From positions 113,958,687 to 114,022,686 of the forward strand of contig CM066732.1 in assembly GCA_033961575.1 (NCBI GenBank): DNA of 64,000 nt, read 5' to 3'. Positions 1 through 11,482 of the stretch are shown here, one piece after another. Below the pieces are notes generated by a model. That model was not told where the DNA came from. It saw only the letters and a list, made by a program, of their open reading frames with translations, and searched no databases. The first letter of the stretch is position 1, and the number at the start of each line of letters is the position of its first letter. This DNA comes from Aselliscus stoliczkanus (lineage: Eukaryota; Chordata; Mammalia; Chiroptera; Hipposideridae). Position numbers and translations under genes: made by a program.

Positions 1-832
1 CAACTGCTGAAGCCCCCAACGCCATTTCTATCCATTCAAGAAGATACCGCAAAGAACCTCGCTGAGCTGCTAAACCAAGCAGCAACTCAGAAGCTAGTCT
101 ACGACCTAAAGTGTCTGCCCCAGAATTGGGAATAGTGACTCCTTTCAGAAATGTTGTTACTTGTGATAAGCAGTCCAAGCCCATAGGAGGAATCTTGCTT
201 TCATTTGCTAAAGATAATGGTGGCAAAGAGCTCACAACTTCAATTGCAGTATGAATAACGTCATTACAAAGACTGAGACCAGGTCCCGACACAGGCATCA
301 TCCAACTTTGTCTTAGAAGTGCAAATAATAAACTTAGGCCAGTTCGAACACCCATTTCTATAAGTGCATCAGTGCTTGACCGGGGCCGCTCACTAACAGA
401 ATGGACATCTGCTGAACCAGAGCTGCTCTCTGGAGAATGCTGCTGCTGTTTCACTTTGCCTTTGTCGTGGTATTTATTAGAAAGTGCATAAAAGACACGC
501 TGGAGTACAAGCAGTCGTTTTCGAAGTGCCCCGGCAAATGGGGAATCTGAACATACCATCTTCGCTAGTGCTAGCTGGCTGCTAAGAAGGGCATCCAGAT
601 AGTGGTCCTGCTCATCACTTGAAAGAGACTCACGTTCAAAATCTGGCAACTGTGGTCCTTTGAGGCACAAAACTTGTTGGGGCAAAGGTACTACTTCCTT
701 ATTGCTGACCAGTTTAGAATATAGAACAGCAACCCCTTCTCTTGTAGCAATAGATTCACTGTCCTCTGTAATCCAAGAGCTGTTGAGGTGTTCAAGCCAT
801 TTCAGTTTCACTGGTGGAACCATAGTTGCCAT
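1..832 (-). CDS. HERC1: HERC1 first coding exon, N-terminal 277 codons (partial)
   Basis: Reading the minus strand from the ATG at 832-830 gives an uninterrupted frame to the window edge: 277 codons plus one base, so the exon runs on beyond position 1. The product starts MATMVPPVKLKWLEHLNSSW and continues with a Ser-rich stretch (PESSSGSADVHSVSERPRSS). I recognise this as the amino terminus of HERC1 (p532), a giant HECT E3 ubiquitin ligase of about 4,860 residues with RCC1-like repeats, a SPRY domain and a C-terminal HECT domain, acting in the cytosol and on Golgi and vesicle membranes. None of those domains lies in this part. The start has a strong context (A at -3, G at +4). A plausible 3' splice site lies 26 bases upstream. 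No frameshift or stop is seen, so this is the functional locus, not a retrocopy. Sequence identity is from memory. Confidence 0.95.
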   Translation of the reverse strand, partial: MATMVPPVKLKWLEHLNSSWITEDSESIATREGVAVLYSKLVSNKEVVPLPQQVLCLKGPQLPDFERESLSSDEQDHYLDALLSSQLALAKMVCSDSPFAGALRKRLLVLQRVFYALSNKYHDKGKVKQQQHSPESSSGSADVHSVSERPRSSTDALIEMGVRTGLSLLFALLRQSWMMPVSGPGLSLCNDVIHTAIEVVSSLPPLSLANESKIPPMGLDCLSQVTTFLKGVTIPNSGADTLGRRLASELLLGLAAQRGSLRYLLEWIEMALGASAV

Positions 833-858
833 GTTGATTTACACTTCAGCCATTAGTT
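833..858 (-). promoter_or_regulatory. HERC1: HERC1 exon 2 5' UTR with splice acceptor and a four-codon upstream ORF
   Basis: On the minus strand a pyrimidine-rich tract (ttacttctccctttacag) ends in AG at 860-859, giving an exon that begins at 858. The 26-base leader holds its own ATG at 853-851, read as Met-Ala-Glu-Val then TAA at 841-839. That leaves only six bases before the HERC1 ATG at 832. The upstream ATG has C at -3 and G at +4, weaker than the main start. A short uORF this close can allow leaky scanning or limited reinitiation; that effect is inferred. Confidence 0.8.
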
Positions 859-884
859 CTGTAAAGGGAGAAGTAAATGGAAGT

Positions 885-1120
885 CAAAAACTTATATGGA
901 TGATTCATAAAATGTTTCTAAACTTCCATCTTATATTACAATTAGTTATTTTGAACTGGTGAAACACGAAGTCTGGACTTCAGTTAACAATAATGTACCA
1001 TGGTTACATAAGATGTTAATTTGGGGGAAATGGGTGAAGGGTATATGGGACTCTGTAGTATCTGTGTAATTTTTGTGTAAATCTAAGATTATCCCAAAAT
1101 AAAAAGGTTATTTTAAAAGT
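885..1120 (+). mobile_element. Old L1 3' end fragment
   Basis: The text runs through 'gaagtctggacttcagttaa', 'gggtgaagggtatatgggac' and 'cccaaaataaaaaggtta'. This is the familiar 3' UTR of ancient mammalian L1 elements, ending in an AATAAA-like A-rich tail. It lies in plus orientation, antisense to HERC1. Confidence 0.6.
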
Positions 1121-1284
1121 TGGTGGTTTTTCTACCTTTTCTCTTCGGGTTCTGGTCCCACTGTCAGTATAACAGTGGGTTTTACATGCTTATGACTCCC
1201 AAATTTCTATCTCCAACCCATATATAGAATGGCTTGAACTCCAAACTCATATATGCAATTACCTGCTTGACCTCTCCATATAGA

Positions 1285-1500
1285 TATCGCATCTCAAACT
1301 TAACATATTCAAAATGGAATTCCTAATCCAACACTACCACCCTTCTCTCCCAAACCTGTTCTTCCTGTAGATATCCTCATTTCAGTAAATGGTAACTCCA
1401 TCCTTCTAGTTCCTTTGGCCAAAACCCTTGGGAGTCACCACTGACCCCCTCCCCACCCCCACCCCTTACACTCCAACAGCAAGTCCCCAGAATGGCAATC
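1285..1500 (+). mobile_element. LINE2 (L2) fragment
   Basis: Phrases such as 'catctcaaacttaacatattc' and 'gccaaaacccttgggagtca' match the 3' half of mammalian L2 as I know it. Diverged, with no coding potential left. Confidence 0.5.
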
Positions 1501-1529
1501 ATAGCAGCTCATGGTAGAGAAAGATCCTC

Positions 1530-2215
1530 AAATGCTCAACTAAGGGCATTTTATTTTCATGATATAGGTAGATCTTCAAGAAAGAGCTCCAGTGTTAGAG
1601 ATCCCAGACTAACTAAAAGGAGCTTCTGATTTCTCAATATGCCCAGTTAAATTCTAAACATAAAATGTGATGATACTTCCCTTCTCAAGCTTAATTACTA
1701 TGCTTAATTTATCTTTGTTAGATACTTAGAAAGTATGCACTTAAGTGGAAGGGAAAAAACATAATCCTCCTCCCACTTCTTTAAGTATTTATTAAACATT
1801 GTACAGAAGATATAAAAGTACTTTATTTACCTCCATCCCTTCAAGCCGTAGGTAATTTTGCTTTTTTTGATTTTGCTAGTTTGATAGCTGTAAAGGGACA
1901 TCTTATTGCTCTAACTTGAATTTCCCTGATTACTAATAAATCTGAACATCTTATGTTTATTGGTTATTTGGATGCACTCTTCTGGGAAATGCTTATTCAT
2001 ATCCTTCTAGTCGTGTATTTTTCTACTGGGTTATCATTCTTGTCAACTTGTAAAAGGTTTTTGTACTTTATCATTGTCCTCAACAGTCTTAACAACTGAG
2101 CCACTCAGCTAGCCCCTAAAGAATTGATTTTTATCTGTCTTGTTTCTAACTATACCAGAGAAGGTTTGAAAAACAAAAATTAAATAATGTAGGTTTAATG
2201 GTATTTGTCCTTTCC
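1530..2215. other. Intronic sequence, nothing recognised
   Basis: AT-rich intron with only short ORFs and no repeat family or motif that I can name. Confidence 0.5.
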
Positions 2216-2668
2216 TTAACCCCTTGGGTACATTTGACGACTGAGACTCTTCATGCACTTGCTTTGCCTAAGTGCAAGATGACGAGTCTAACTCATTATT
2301 TGATTTAGGACAATATTTAACAGGTACATTCTTGTTCATTTTAGAGTAATTTGTATCAGCTGCAACAGAAGAAACAATTACAGTATTTTGGTGAAACTTG
2401 TTTGCAATACACTTCCCCATAATGTCAGAAATAAGGAATATATTTTATGAAAGTGATAACAGAAGTTTTAATGAAAGTGACTTTGGCAAAAAGAGAAAAA
2501 AAAGCAAGGTGACAATATCGAAAATGTTATAAAACCAGCATGTGTGCTTGAGTATAATTAAGGTATGGGAGGCCTTGATAAACAAGATCAAATGCTAGCG
2601 TGCTTCCCTGTTATGAGAAAATGTGTAAAGGGATATAAGAAAATGTTTTTTTATCTAAGAGATAGCCT

Positions 2669-2788
2669 CTTTTTTTTTTTTTTTTTTTTTTCCAGAGGGC
2701 AGTGTCACTGGCCCTCGTATGTGGGATCTGAACCAGGGCCGCTGGCGTCCCAGGCCAGCTCTTAACCACCACGCCACTCAGCCGGCCC
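2669..2788 (-). mobile_element. SINE type A
   Basis: Begins with a T-run (A tail on the minus strand) and ends GCCGGCCC. Flanked by imperfect repeats of the form 'aagagatagcctctt' and 'aagacatagtctttt'. Inserted into the piggyBac transposase remnant. Confidence 0.85.
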
Positions 2789-2814
2789 AAGACATAGTCT
2801 TTTTTGTTTGTTTG

Positions 2815-2913
2815 TTTTTGTGTGTTTTTTGAGGGCAGTGTCACTGGCCCTCATATGTGGGACCAAACCGGAGCCGCTGGCTTCCCAAGCCAGCGCTTAA
2901 CCACCGCGCCACA
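2815..2913 (-). mobile_element. SINE type A, 5' end clipped
   Basis: Second SINE immediately beside the first, separated by 'aagacatagtc'. It lacks the last GGGCCGGCC bases of the head and is followed by 'acaacatagcctttt', a decayed copy of the same target. The same site in the piggyBac relic was therefore hit twice. Confidence 0.8.
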
Positions 2914-3514
2914 ACATAGCCTTTTATAATGAACAGTTTTTATATTCTAAAATCAACTGCACAACCAAAACAGGCATTGTTTGCTTTCATCTAGCTATTG
3001 ATGAACAATTATTGGAGCAAGTGTCATTGCCAAATTATAATTGTCGTGGACGTCCTTCAAATAGCAATACACCTTTTCATTTGCAGGCGAAAAACTGGGC
3101 ACACTTTCCTGAGAATATTCCGTCAGCTAAGTCCAAGCAACACCCTACAAACAGGTGCTGTGTTTGTTATAAACATAAAATTAGGAAAGAGATTACCTAG
3201 TAGTGCAAACAATGCCAAGTGCCACTGCATTTACCTTCTTGCATTGAAAAATACCTTACTCTTCATAACTATTAGTAATTTGCTTTTTGTTATACTTGAA
3301 TTTATTTTAGTTTTGTGGGTTTTTTTATTTATTTTTGTTTTGCAACTCTAATTACCTGAAGTCATCTCAATACTATGTATGTCTCTGATTTTTTAGAAAT
3401 AAATGAATTTTTACATAAAATCTACTGCTTTTACATATTACTCCAAGGACCGAAAAATTAAGTATGTTCCCTATGCAAAATTTTTTTCAAATAAATTGGC
3501 ACCCAAGGGGTTAA

Positions 3515-4450
3515 ACATACAGAAATCTTCAGTTATGGGACAAATACCCTAGAGACCATATATCCATCAGCCTGCTACTTCAGACACTCTTTAGATACTT
3601 TTATTTACAGTCTGTCATTTTGCATATGTATTATACATAAATATCACAAACATTACCTCAGGGTATATTATAATGATGCATTCCATAAAACAGAAAGATG
3701 AGTCATCAATGCAGCAAGATTTGCCAAAGATAAGATGATGATGCTTTGCAGAATAATTACCATCAGCAGAAAGGCTCAAAAGGACAAAATACTGCATCAA
3801 ACTAGTAACATTTTCAATAAAACTTTTGAGTTACTGGCTAAGTTCTATTTAGTCCTTTATTTAACACATGTTGTAGTCAAATAAAAGAATAAAAAACAAT
3901 TCATCGAGGTGTTCAAATTACAAATTCTCGTTCCTTCCATTTCAAACACATAATAAAATCAACAGGAACGTCTAAATTTTTCAATAGTAAGCCCCATTTA
4001 CATCAGCTATAATCAGCAGACCCTGAATACAAAAAATAAGGATAAATTAATTTCCTCTCACTAAAATACAGAATAAAGTTATTATTTCTTCAAATATCGT
4101 ATAAAAGTAGTTTTCAGACCATCCTTTTCCAAGCTAAATTATCTACTAGTTTTAGCATCTACAATGCCAATGTCCCACAACTCTTCCAAAACAAAGCACA
4201 ACTGTTGAACTAAGCAATTACTCTTCAGTGTAGTTGTTATCAGCACCTGTCAAATTGGGACAAGGTTCAATAATTGATAACTGATTTAATTTTTCATTTT
4301 CCCTGAAACTCCAAGAAAGTATATAGTAGGTTCACAAAGTTTATATTTTTATATTCAGTCAAGTAACATTTTCAAACTATAATGTCTTAAGCCACTTTAT
4401 CAATCTCTTCCTTCAGCTACAAAGAAGACAAGCAGGATTCAGTAAATACT
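3515..4450. other. Intronic sequence, nothing recognised
   Basis: AT-rich, short ORFs only, no assignable repeat. Confidence 0.5.
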
Positions 4451-4695
4451 AGAATGGAGTCAGGAAATTAAGACACTAATACTTAAAAAATGACCTTGAA
4501 AGGGTCTGCCGAGTGGCGCATTGATTAAGCGCTGGCTTGGGAGGCCAGCGGCCCCGGTTCGGGTCCCACATGAGGGCCAGTGACACTGCCCTCAAAAAAA
4601 AAAAAAAAGTGACCTTGGGAAAAATCACTTACCCTCCCAGGACTCATCAAATGAAATGATTTCCAAAGTCCCTTCCAGTTCTAAAATACTACAAA
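4450..4695 (+). mobile_element. MIR-family SINE interrupted by a SINE
   Basis: 'gagtcaggaaattaagacac', 'tgaccttgggaaaaatcact' and 'tttccaaagtcccttccagt' follow the MIR-type order. The block is split at 'tgaccttg' by a type A SINE. Confidence 0.55.
4502..4607 (+). mobile_element. SINE type A
   Basis: Head 'ctgccgagtggcgcattgat', body to 'gacactgccctc', then an A15 tail. Target repeat 'tgaccttg(a/g)' on both sides. Confidence 0.88.
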
Positions 4696-4699
4696 CCTT

Positions 4700-5695
4700 T
4701 ATATTTAAAACAAAACCCTAATGTTTAATAACATATAAAACTGAATCTTACTACATTCTACCCACTTCTGGAAAGAATACAAAAAAGACAAACAATTTCA
4801 CCAAGTGCAGAAGATACTGCTGACTTCTCAAACCTCTTCCCAGATACAGTTCTATCAGCAGAGTAGATTGAATGTGCACTTCCAGGAGTTTGGGGTGTCA
4901 TTTTAAGCAAGAAATTACTCAAAATTTCTGCAATTTCAATTTTTTTCTTCATGATATATGGTGTGCTTTTAATATAAAATGATGTTTCAACTTAACTACC
5001 TAATACTGAAACTAATGCCACACTTCTATCCTAGAATAGCTAGGAGTTCTCCCTTTCCTTACCCCAAGCCTCCAAGCCCCACATCAGTGGGAGAAAAAAA
5101 GATAAAGGAATAATGATCCATTTCCTACTTGAAAATTTAAATGAACACTCACAAATTATAACACTGAAAAATTCAGCAATAGAATTTTAAAATACAAATT
5201 TCTGCTCCACAGATCTTAAAACTTGGGAAGGAAAAATTTGGTCAATTTTCATAGTTACTAAATATTGCCCATTACAGTGGTTTTGTTAAAATCTTATGTT
5301 AGTATCTACAATTTGGAATATGAAGGTCCCCGTTTCAAATTAATCTGAAGATAATTTATGTTTGTCCATTTGAACCACCAGTAAATTCAGAAGGCATACA
5401 TTTTTTAAAACTAAATCTAGTCCACCACTAAAGAGTATCATCACGTAAGAGCACTCACCACTGAATACATTTTCCAACAGCTACATCTTATGCAATTTTT
5501 AATAAACCTATTTCTTTAATATATGGTTAAGGGTACTGAAATATGACTAATTTTAGTAGCTTCTAATGTAAATTATTTTGATTTTTAAAATTAGATTAAA
5601 AAATTTAAATTCACAAACCTTTACAGAGCATACTAGATTTCAGATACTTTATCAAATAAAAATCCCTAAGACAGTCAATAATGTGAAAGAAATTT
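4700..5695. other. Intronic sequence, nothing recognised
   Basis: AT-rich, low in ORFs, no assignable element. Confidence 0.5.
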
Positions 5696-7201
5696 TTAAA
5701 TTAAAAATATCCTTATTTTTCAATTACAGTTTACATACAATACTATATTAGTTTCAGGTGTACAACATAGTTATTAGACATTTATGACTTATGAAGTGAT
5801 CACCCTGATAAGACTAAGACCCATCTGACACCATACATAGTTATTACAATATTACTGACTTTATTGCCTGTGCTGTACTTCATATCCCCGTAACTGTTTT
5901 TACAAGTGGTAATTTGGACTTCTTAATCCTTTCATCTTTTTCACCCATCCCTCCCAATCCCCTCCCATCTGGCAACTATCAATTTGTTCTCTATAGCTAT
6001 GAGTTTGTTTCTGTTTTGTTTCATTTGATTTTTAGATTCCACATATAAGTGAAATCATATGGTATTTATCTTTCTCTGACTCATTTCACTCAGTATATAC
6101 CCTCTGAGTCCATCCATGTTGTTGCAAATGGCGAGATTTCATTCTTTTTTATGGCCGAGTAATAACATTCCATTGTATTTATGTAACCATCTCTTCTTTA
6201 TCCATTCATCTATCAATGGACATTCACATTGCTTCCATATCTTGGCTATTGTAAATAATGCTGCAATGAACACAGGGGTGTATATATCTTTTCATATTAG
6301 TGTTTTGAGTTTCTTTGGATAAATACCCACAGGTGGAATTTCTGGGTCATATGGTAGTTCTACTTTTAATTTTTTGAGAAACCTCCATACTGTTTTCCAT
6401 AGTGGCTGCACCAATTTGTAATCCCACCAATAGTGCACGAAGGTTCCCTTTTTTCCACATCCTTACCAGTACTTGTTTGATTTACTGATGATAGCCATTC
6501 TGACAGGTGTGAGGTGCTATCTCATTATGGTTTTATTTTACATTTCCCTGATGATTAATGATGCTGAACAGCTTTTCATACATCTATTGGCCATCTGAAT
6601 GGCCTCTTTGGAGAAATGTCTATTCAAATCCTCTAACCATTTTTAAATCAGATTGTTTGGTTTTTTTGGAGTTAAGATGTGTAAGTTCCTTATATATTTT
6701 CGATGTTAACCCTTTATCAGATGTTTTATTGGTATATATCTAGTTCCATTCAGTACGTTGTCTTTTCTTTTTTTGGTTGTTTCCTTTGCCATGGAAAAAC
6801 TTTTAAGTTTGATGTAGTCCCATTTGTTTAATTTTTCTTCATTCCCCTGCACCAGGAGTCATATGCAAAAAAAATACTACAAGAGTGATATCAAAAGGTT
6901 TACTCCCTATGTTAACTTCTAGGATTTTTATGGTTTTGAGTCTTACATTTAAGTCTTTAATCCATTTTTAGTTTATTCTTGTATATGTTGTAAGAAAATG
7001 ATCCAATTTCATTCTTTTGCATGTACATGTCCAGTTTTCCCAATACCATTTAAAGAAGAGACTGTCTTTACCCCATTGTATATTCTTGCCTACTTTGTCA
7101 TAGATTAATTGACCATATAGGCATGGGTTTATTTCTGGGCAATCTATTCTGTTCCATTGATCTATGTGTCTGTTTTTTATGCCAATACCATGCTAGTTTT
7201 T

Positions 7202-7662
7202 GCCTGTTTGTTTGTTTGTTTTAAAGATTTTATTGGGGAATTGGGGTGGGGAACAGTGTTGGGGAATCGGGGGAGGGGAGCAGACAAGTTGCTGTCCTTT
7301 CATTCTTCAGTCTAGTTGCAAAGGATGTTGCTTCACTGGCCCATGTTGGTATCGTCATTGCGCTCTTCCTGGATGAGGCAGATCGATCACTGGCCTCTGG
7401 ATGGCCACTCACGGTGGCTACTGGCAGCTCACGCTGGCTGCTGGCCGCTCATGCTAGCTGCCGGCCACTCAATGTAGCCTATGGCAGCCCACTGCAGAAG
7501 GGACTGCAGCCCACACCGTCGCCGGGGCTCACACAGCCCAGCTCCAGGCGGAGCTGTTGTTAGCTGTAGAGGGCAGTGTCACTGGCCCTCTAATGTGGGA
7601 TCCAAACTGGGGCTGCTGGCGTCCCAAGCCAGCTCTTAACCAATGCGCCACTCGGCCAGCCC
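7202..7662 (-). mobile_element. SINE type B (long)
   Basis: Reverse-orientation copy: tail complement 'aaagattttattggggaatt', GC-rich body, and head ending 'cactcggccagccc'. Target repeat 'ccaataccatgct' flanks it in the host L1. Its AATAAA lies in HERC1 sense orientation. Confidence 0.9.
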
Positions 7663-8262
7663 AATACCATGCTGTTTTGATTACTGTAGTCTTGTAATAT
7701 AATTTGATATAAGGTAGTGCAGTACCTCCAACTGTGTTCCTCTTTCTCAATATTACTTTGGCAATTCAGGGTCTTTTGTGGTTCCATATAAATTTTAGGA
7801 TTATTTGTAGTAGTCTGTGAAAAATGCCTTTGATATTTTGAAAGGGGTTGCACTGAATCTGTAGATTGCTTTGGGTAGTATGGACATTTTAACAATGTTA
7901 ATTTTTCCAATCTATGAGCACTATATATCCTTTCATTTATTTGTGTCTATGTCTTATGGTTTTCTGAGTATAGGTCTTTTACCTCCTTGGTTAAATTTAT
8001 TCCTAGGTATTTTATTCTTTTTGATGCAACTGTAAATGAGATTTTTAAAAATTTCTCTTTCTGATAGTTCATTATTGGTGTATAAAAATGCAACTGATTT
8101 CTGAATATTAATTTTGTATCCTGCTGCTTTACTGAATTCATTTATTAGTTCTAACAGTTTTTTGGTGGATTCCTTAGGGTTCTCTATATATAGTATCAAG
8201 TCATCTGCAAATAATAACAGTTTTCCTTCTTCCTTTCCAATTCAAATGCCTTTGATTTCTTT

Positions 8263-8676
8263 TCTTTTTTCTTTTTTTAAAGATTTTATTGGGGAATTGG
8301 GGTAGGGGAACAGACAAGTTGCTGTCCTTTTGTTCTTCACTCTCGTTGTGGAGAACTACACTGGTCCATGTTGGTATTATCATTGCACTCTTCCAGGCTG
8401 AGGCAGTCACTCGCCGGCCATTGGATGGCCACTCACGGTAGCTCATGAAAGCTCATGCCCGCTGCTGGTCAGCTCCACTGCTGGCCAGCCCCACTGCAAC
8501 CTATACTGTCACCAGCAACGCAGAGCAACCCAGCTCCAGGTTGAGCTGTTGTTCACCATCTTAGCTGTAGAGGTCACAGCGTCACTGGCCATCATGTAGG
8601 ATACGAACCGGGGCCCTGCTGCTCAGAGCTGGCGTCCCAAGCCAACTCCTAACCAACAGGCCACTTGGCTGCCCTT
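8263..8676 (-). mobile_element. SINE type B, diverged subfamily
   Basis: Same tail complement ('aaagattttattggggaatt') and order as other B copies, but with the 'caccatcttagctgtagagg' variant and an altered head. It is the most diverged B copy in the window. Inserted in the minus-strand L1. Confidence 0.8.
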
Positions 8677-10650
8677 ACTTCTTTTTCTTGTCTGATTACT
8701 ATGGCCATGCATAGGACTTCCAATACCATGTTGAATAAAAGCAGTGAAAGTGGACATCCTTGTCTTATTCCTGATCTTAAAGAAAAAGCTTTGAGCTTTT
8801 AACCTTTGAACACAATCTTAGCTGTGGGTTTGTCATTATGGCCTTCATTATGATGATGTATGTTCCATTTATCCCTATTTGGCTGAGAATTTTTTTTATC
8901 ATAAATGGATGTTGGAGTTTGTCAAATGCTTCTTCTGAATCTAATGATATAATCATATGATTTTTATCCTTCATTTTGTTTATGTAATGTATCACATTAA
9001 TTGATTTACAACTATTGAACCAGCCTTGTAACCTGGGAATAAATCCCACTTGGTGTATGATCTTTTTAATGTATTGCTGAATTTGGCTTGCTAATATTTT
9101 GTTAAGGATTATTGAATCTATGTTCATCAGAGATATTGGTCTATAATTTTATTTCTAATGCCTTTGTCTGGTTTTGGTATAAGGGTAATGCTAGCCTTGT
9201 AAAATGAGTTTGGAGGCCTACACCCTCCTCAATTTTTTTGGAATAGTTTGGGAAGGATAGGTATTACTTCTTTTTGGAAAGCTTGGTAAAATTTAGCTAG
9301 GAAGCCATCTCTTTCAGGGCTTTTGTTGGGAGTTTTTTGATTACTGATTCAATTTCATTAGTAGTTATCAGTCTGTTCAGATTTCATTTCTTCCTGATTC
9401 AGCCATGGAAGATTGAATGTTTCTAGGAATTTATCCATTTCTTCCAGGTTGTCAAATTTGTTGGCATATAACTGTTTGTAGTATTTCCTTAAAATCCTTT
9501 GTATTTAGTGGTGCTGGTTGTCATTTCTCCTCTTTTACTCCTGATTTTATTTATTTGGGCCCTTTCTCTTTTTATCTTGATGAGAATGGCTAAAGGATTG
9601 TCAATTTTGTTTATCTCTTCAAAGAGCACCTCTTGGTTTCAATGATCTTTTATATTGTCTTTTTGGCTCTGTTTCATTTATTTCCACTGTGATCTTTATT
9701 GTTTCTTTCCTTCTACTCACTTTGGGCTTTGTTTGTTCTTTTTCTAGTCTGTTTGTTCTTTTTCTAGTTCCTTTATGTGTAAGGTTATATTTTTTTGAGA
9801 TTTTTCTTGTTTCTTGAGGTAGGCCTGTATTGCTATAAATTTCTCTCTTAGAGCTGCTTTTATTTTGTCCCATAGATTTGGGGTCATTGTGTTTTCATTT
9901 TCATTTGTCTCGAGATATCTTTTGATTTCTTCCTGATTTCGTTGTTAATTCATTCATTGTTTGGCATGTTATTTAACCTCCACATCTTTGTGTGTTTTAC
10001 AGTTTTTTTCTTGTAATTGATTTCCAGTTTCACATCATTGTGGTTAGAGAAGACTGCTTGACATGATTTTAATCTTAAGTTTGTTGAGAGTTTTTTCAAG
10101 ACCCAACATGTAGTCTATCCTGGAAAAGGGTCCACGTGCACTTGGGAAGATTACATATTCTGCTGCTTTTCAGTGAAATGTCCTAAAAATATCAATTATG
10201 TCCATATGGTCTAATGTGTCATTTAAGGCCACTGTTTCCTTGTTGATTTTCTGTCTGGATGATCTATCCATTGATGTCAATGGAGTTTTAAGTTCCCCTA
10301 TTATGTCTGTATTACTATTGATTTCTCCATTTATGTCCATTAATATTTGCTTTATATATTTAGGTGTTCCTACAATGATGCATCAATGTTTATGAGAGTT
10401 ATATCCTTTTGTTGGATTAATGCCCTTTATCATTATGAAATGCCCGTCTTTGTCTTGTTAGAGCTCTTATTTTAATATTTTTCTGATTAAGTATTGCTAC
10501 CCTAATTTTTTGTTCATTTCCATTTGCATAAAATATCTTTTCCATCCTTTACTTTCAGTCTGTATGTGTCTTTCGATCTGAAGTAGGTCTCTTGTAGGCA
10601 GCATATGTATGGGTCTTGTATTTTTATCCATTCAGCCATCCTACATCTTT

Positions 10651-10721
10651 TTTTTTTTTTTTTTTTTTTGAGGGCAGTGTCACTGGCCCCTCATATGTGG
10701 GATCCGAACTGGGGCCAGCCC
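10651..10721 (-). mobile_element. SINE type A with internal deletion
   Basis: T-run, then 'gagggcagtgtcactggccc' to 'gatccgaactggggccagcccc'. The anticodon arm and D arm are missing. The target repeat 'catcctacatctttt' / 'catcctatgtctttt' shows a real insertion that is simply short. Confidence 0.82.
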
Positions 10722-10924
10722 CATCCTATGTCTTTTGATTGGATCATTTAGTCCATTTACATTTAAAGTAATTATTGATAAGTATGTAGTTATTGCCATT
10801 TTATTAATTGTTTTCTGACTGTTTTTGTAGTTCTTCTCTTTTGCTTTCTTATTCTTTTACTTTCTTCCCTTGTATGTTGATGATTTTCTACATTGTTGTG
10901 TTTGGATTCCTAAACAATTTGATA

Positions 10925-11014
10925 TACACCATTAATTAATACAGTGTTATATGTCAATCACATCTCGATAAAATTGGGGGAGGAAAAAAACACTTAAATA
11001 ATTTGACTATTTTA
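10925..11014 (+). mobile_element. L1 3' end fragment
   Basis: 'tatgtcaatcacatctcgat' followed by an A-rich run resembles an L1 3' terminus. It lies between the two large L1 elements and belongs clearly to neither. Confidence 0.4.
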
Positions 11015-11336
11015 TATTAAAAATGATTATCTTATATGTAGTAAACCCTAAAGAATCCACAAAAAAAAACTGTTAGAATAAATGAATTCAGCAAAGTAAC
11101 AGGACACAAAGTAAACACAAATCAGTTAGATTTCTATAATTAACAATGAACAATCTAAAAAGGAAATTATGAAAACAATTCTATTTATAAAAGCATCAAG
11201 AATAATAAAATACTGAGGAATTAACTTAAAACCAAGGATATGAAAGTCTTGTATAATAAGAACTACAAAGCATTGTAGAAAGAAATTAAAGAAAACATAA
11301 ATGAAACACTTCCCATTTGTATGGATTGGAAGATTT

Positions 11337-11482
11337 TTGTTGTTGTTGTTGTTTTTGGGATTTTTTTTGGTTTTTGGTTTTTTTTTTGAGGGCAGTGTCA
11401 CTGGCCCTCACATGGGGGACCCCAACCAGGGCCGCCGGCTTCCCAAGCCAGTGCTTAACCACCGCACCACTCGGCCGGCCCA
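11337..11482 (-). mobile_element. SINE type A
   Basis: Flanked by the perfect 13-bp repeat 'gattggaagattt' (11324-11336 and 11483-11495). Its T-run is impure (TTG and TTTTTGG interruptions). Confidence 0.92.

Larger units (their letters stand above)
2515..3270 (+). pseudogene. piggyBac transposase C-terminal remnant
   Basis: In plus frame the text reads EYN-stop-GMGGLDKQDQM, followed by a MRK..KGYKKMFFYL block. This is the conserved GGxDxxDQ segment of piggyBac transposases, which carries the third catalytic aspartate. Two SINEs (2669-2788 and 2815-2913) then interrupt it. From about 2998 the frame resumes, with RGRPS and a cysteine-rich RCCVCYKHKIRKEIT motif of the C-terminal cross-brace zinc domain. 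Two TAG codons follow directly, and then a recognisable CKQCQVPL stretch. The N-terminal region and the first two catalytic aspartates are absent. Not functional. Confidence 0.8.
2220..3510 (+). mobile_element. piggyBac-superfamily DNA transposon relic with both termini
   Basis: TTAA target sites flank the element exactly, at 2216-2219 and 3511-3514. The ends are inverted: CCCCTTGGGTAC on the left and the complement of ACCCAAGGGG on the right. A subterminal hairpin lies at 2245-2288. The element is about 1.3 kb, including two later SINEs, so most of the transposase (usually about 550-600 residues) is deleted. TTAA specificity plus the coding remnants described separately place it in the piggyBac superfamily. 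Confidence 0.88.
6000..10799 (-). pseudogene. L1 ORF2 (endonuclease-reverse transcriptase) pseudogene
   Basis: The ORF2 start is readable at 10799 (ATG GCA ATA, then a decayed VITLNVNGLN-type endonuclease opening). Reverse-transcriptase-like stretches remain, such as [20 protein letters not shown] near 8.8-9.1 kb. Stops, frameshifts and three SINE insertions break it throughout. The 3' limit is approximate. Confidence 0.75.
5700..10915 (-). mobile_element. L1 retrotransposon, minus strand, 5'-truncated just upstream of ORF2
   Basis: The 3' UTR comes first ('gtttcaggtgtacaacatag' on the plus strand), followed by the reverse complement of a whole ORF2 and a short inter-ORF stretch. Three SINEs interrupt it, at 7202-7662, 8263-8676 and 10651-10721, each in text that continues on the other side. 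The element is in the sense orientation of HERC1, the minority orientation for L1 in this intron. Confidence 0.88.

Noticed and set aside
660..962. Plus-strand 100-aa ORF
   Set aside because: Antisense shadow of the HERC1 coding exon running into the intron.
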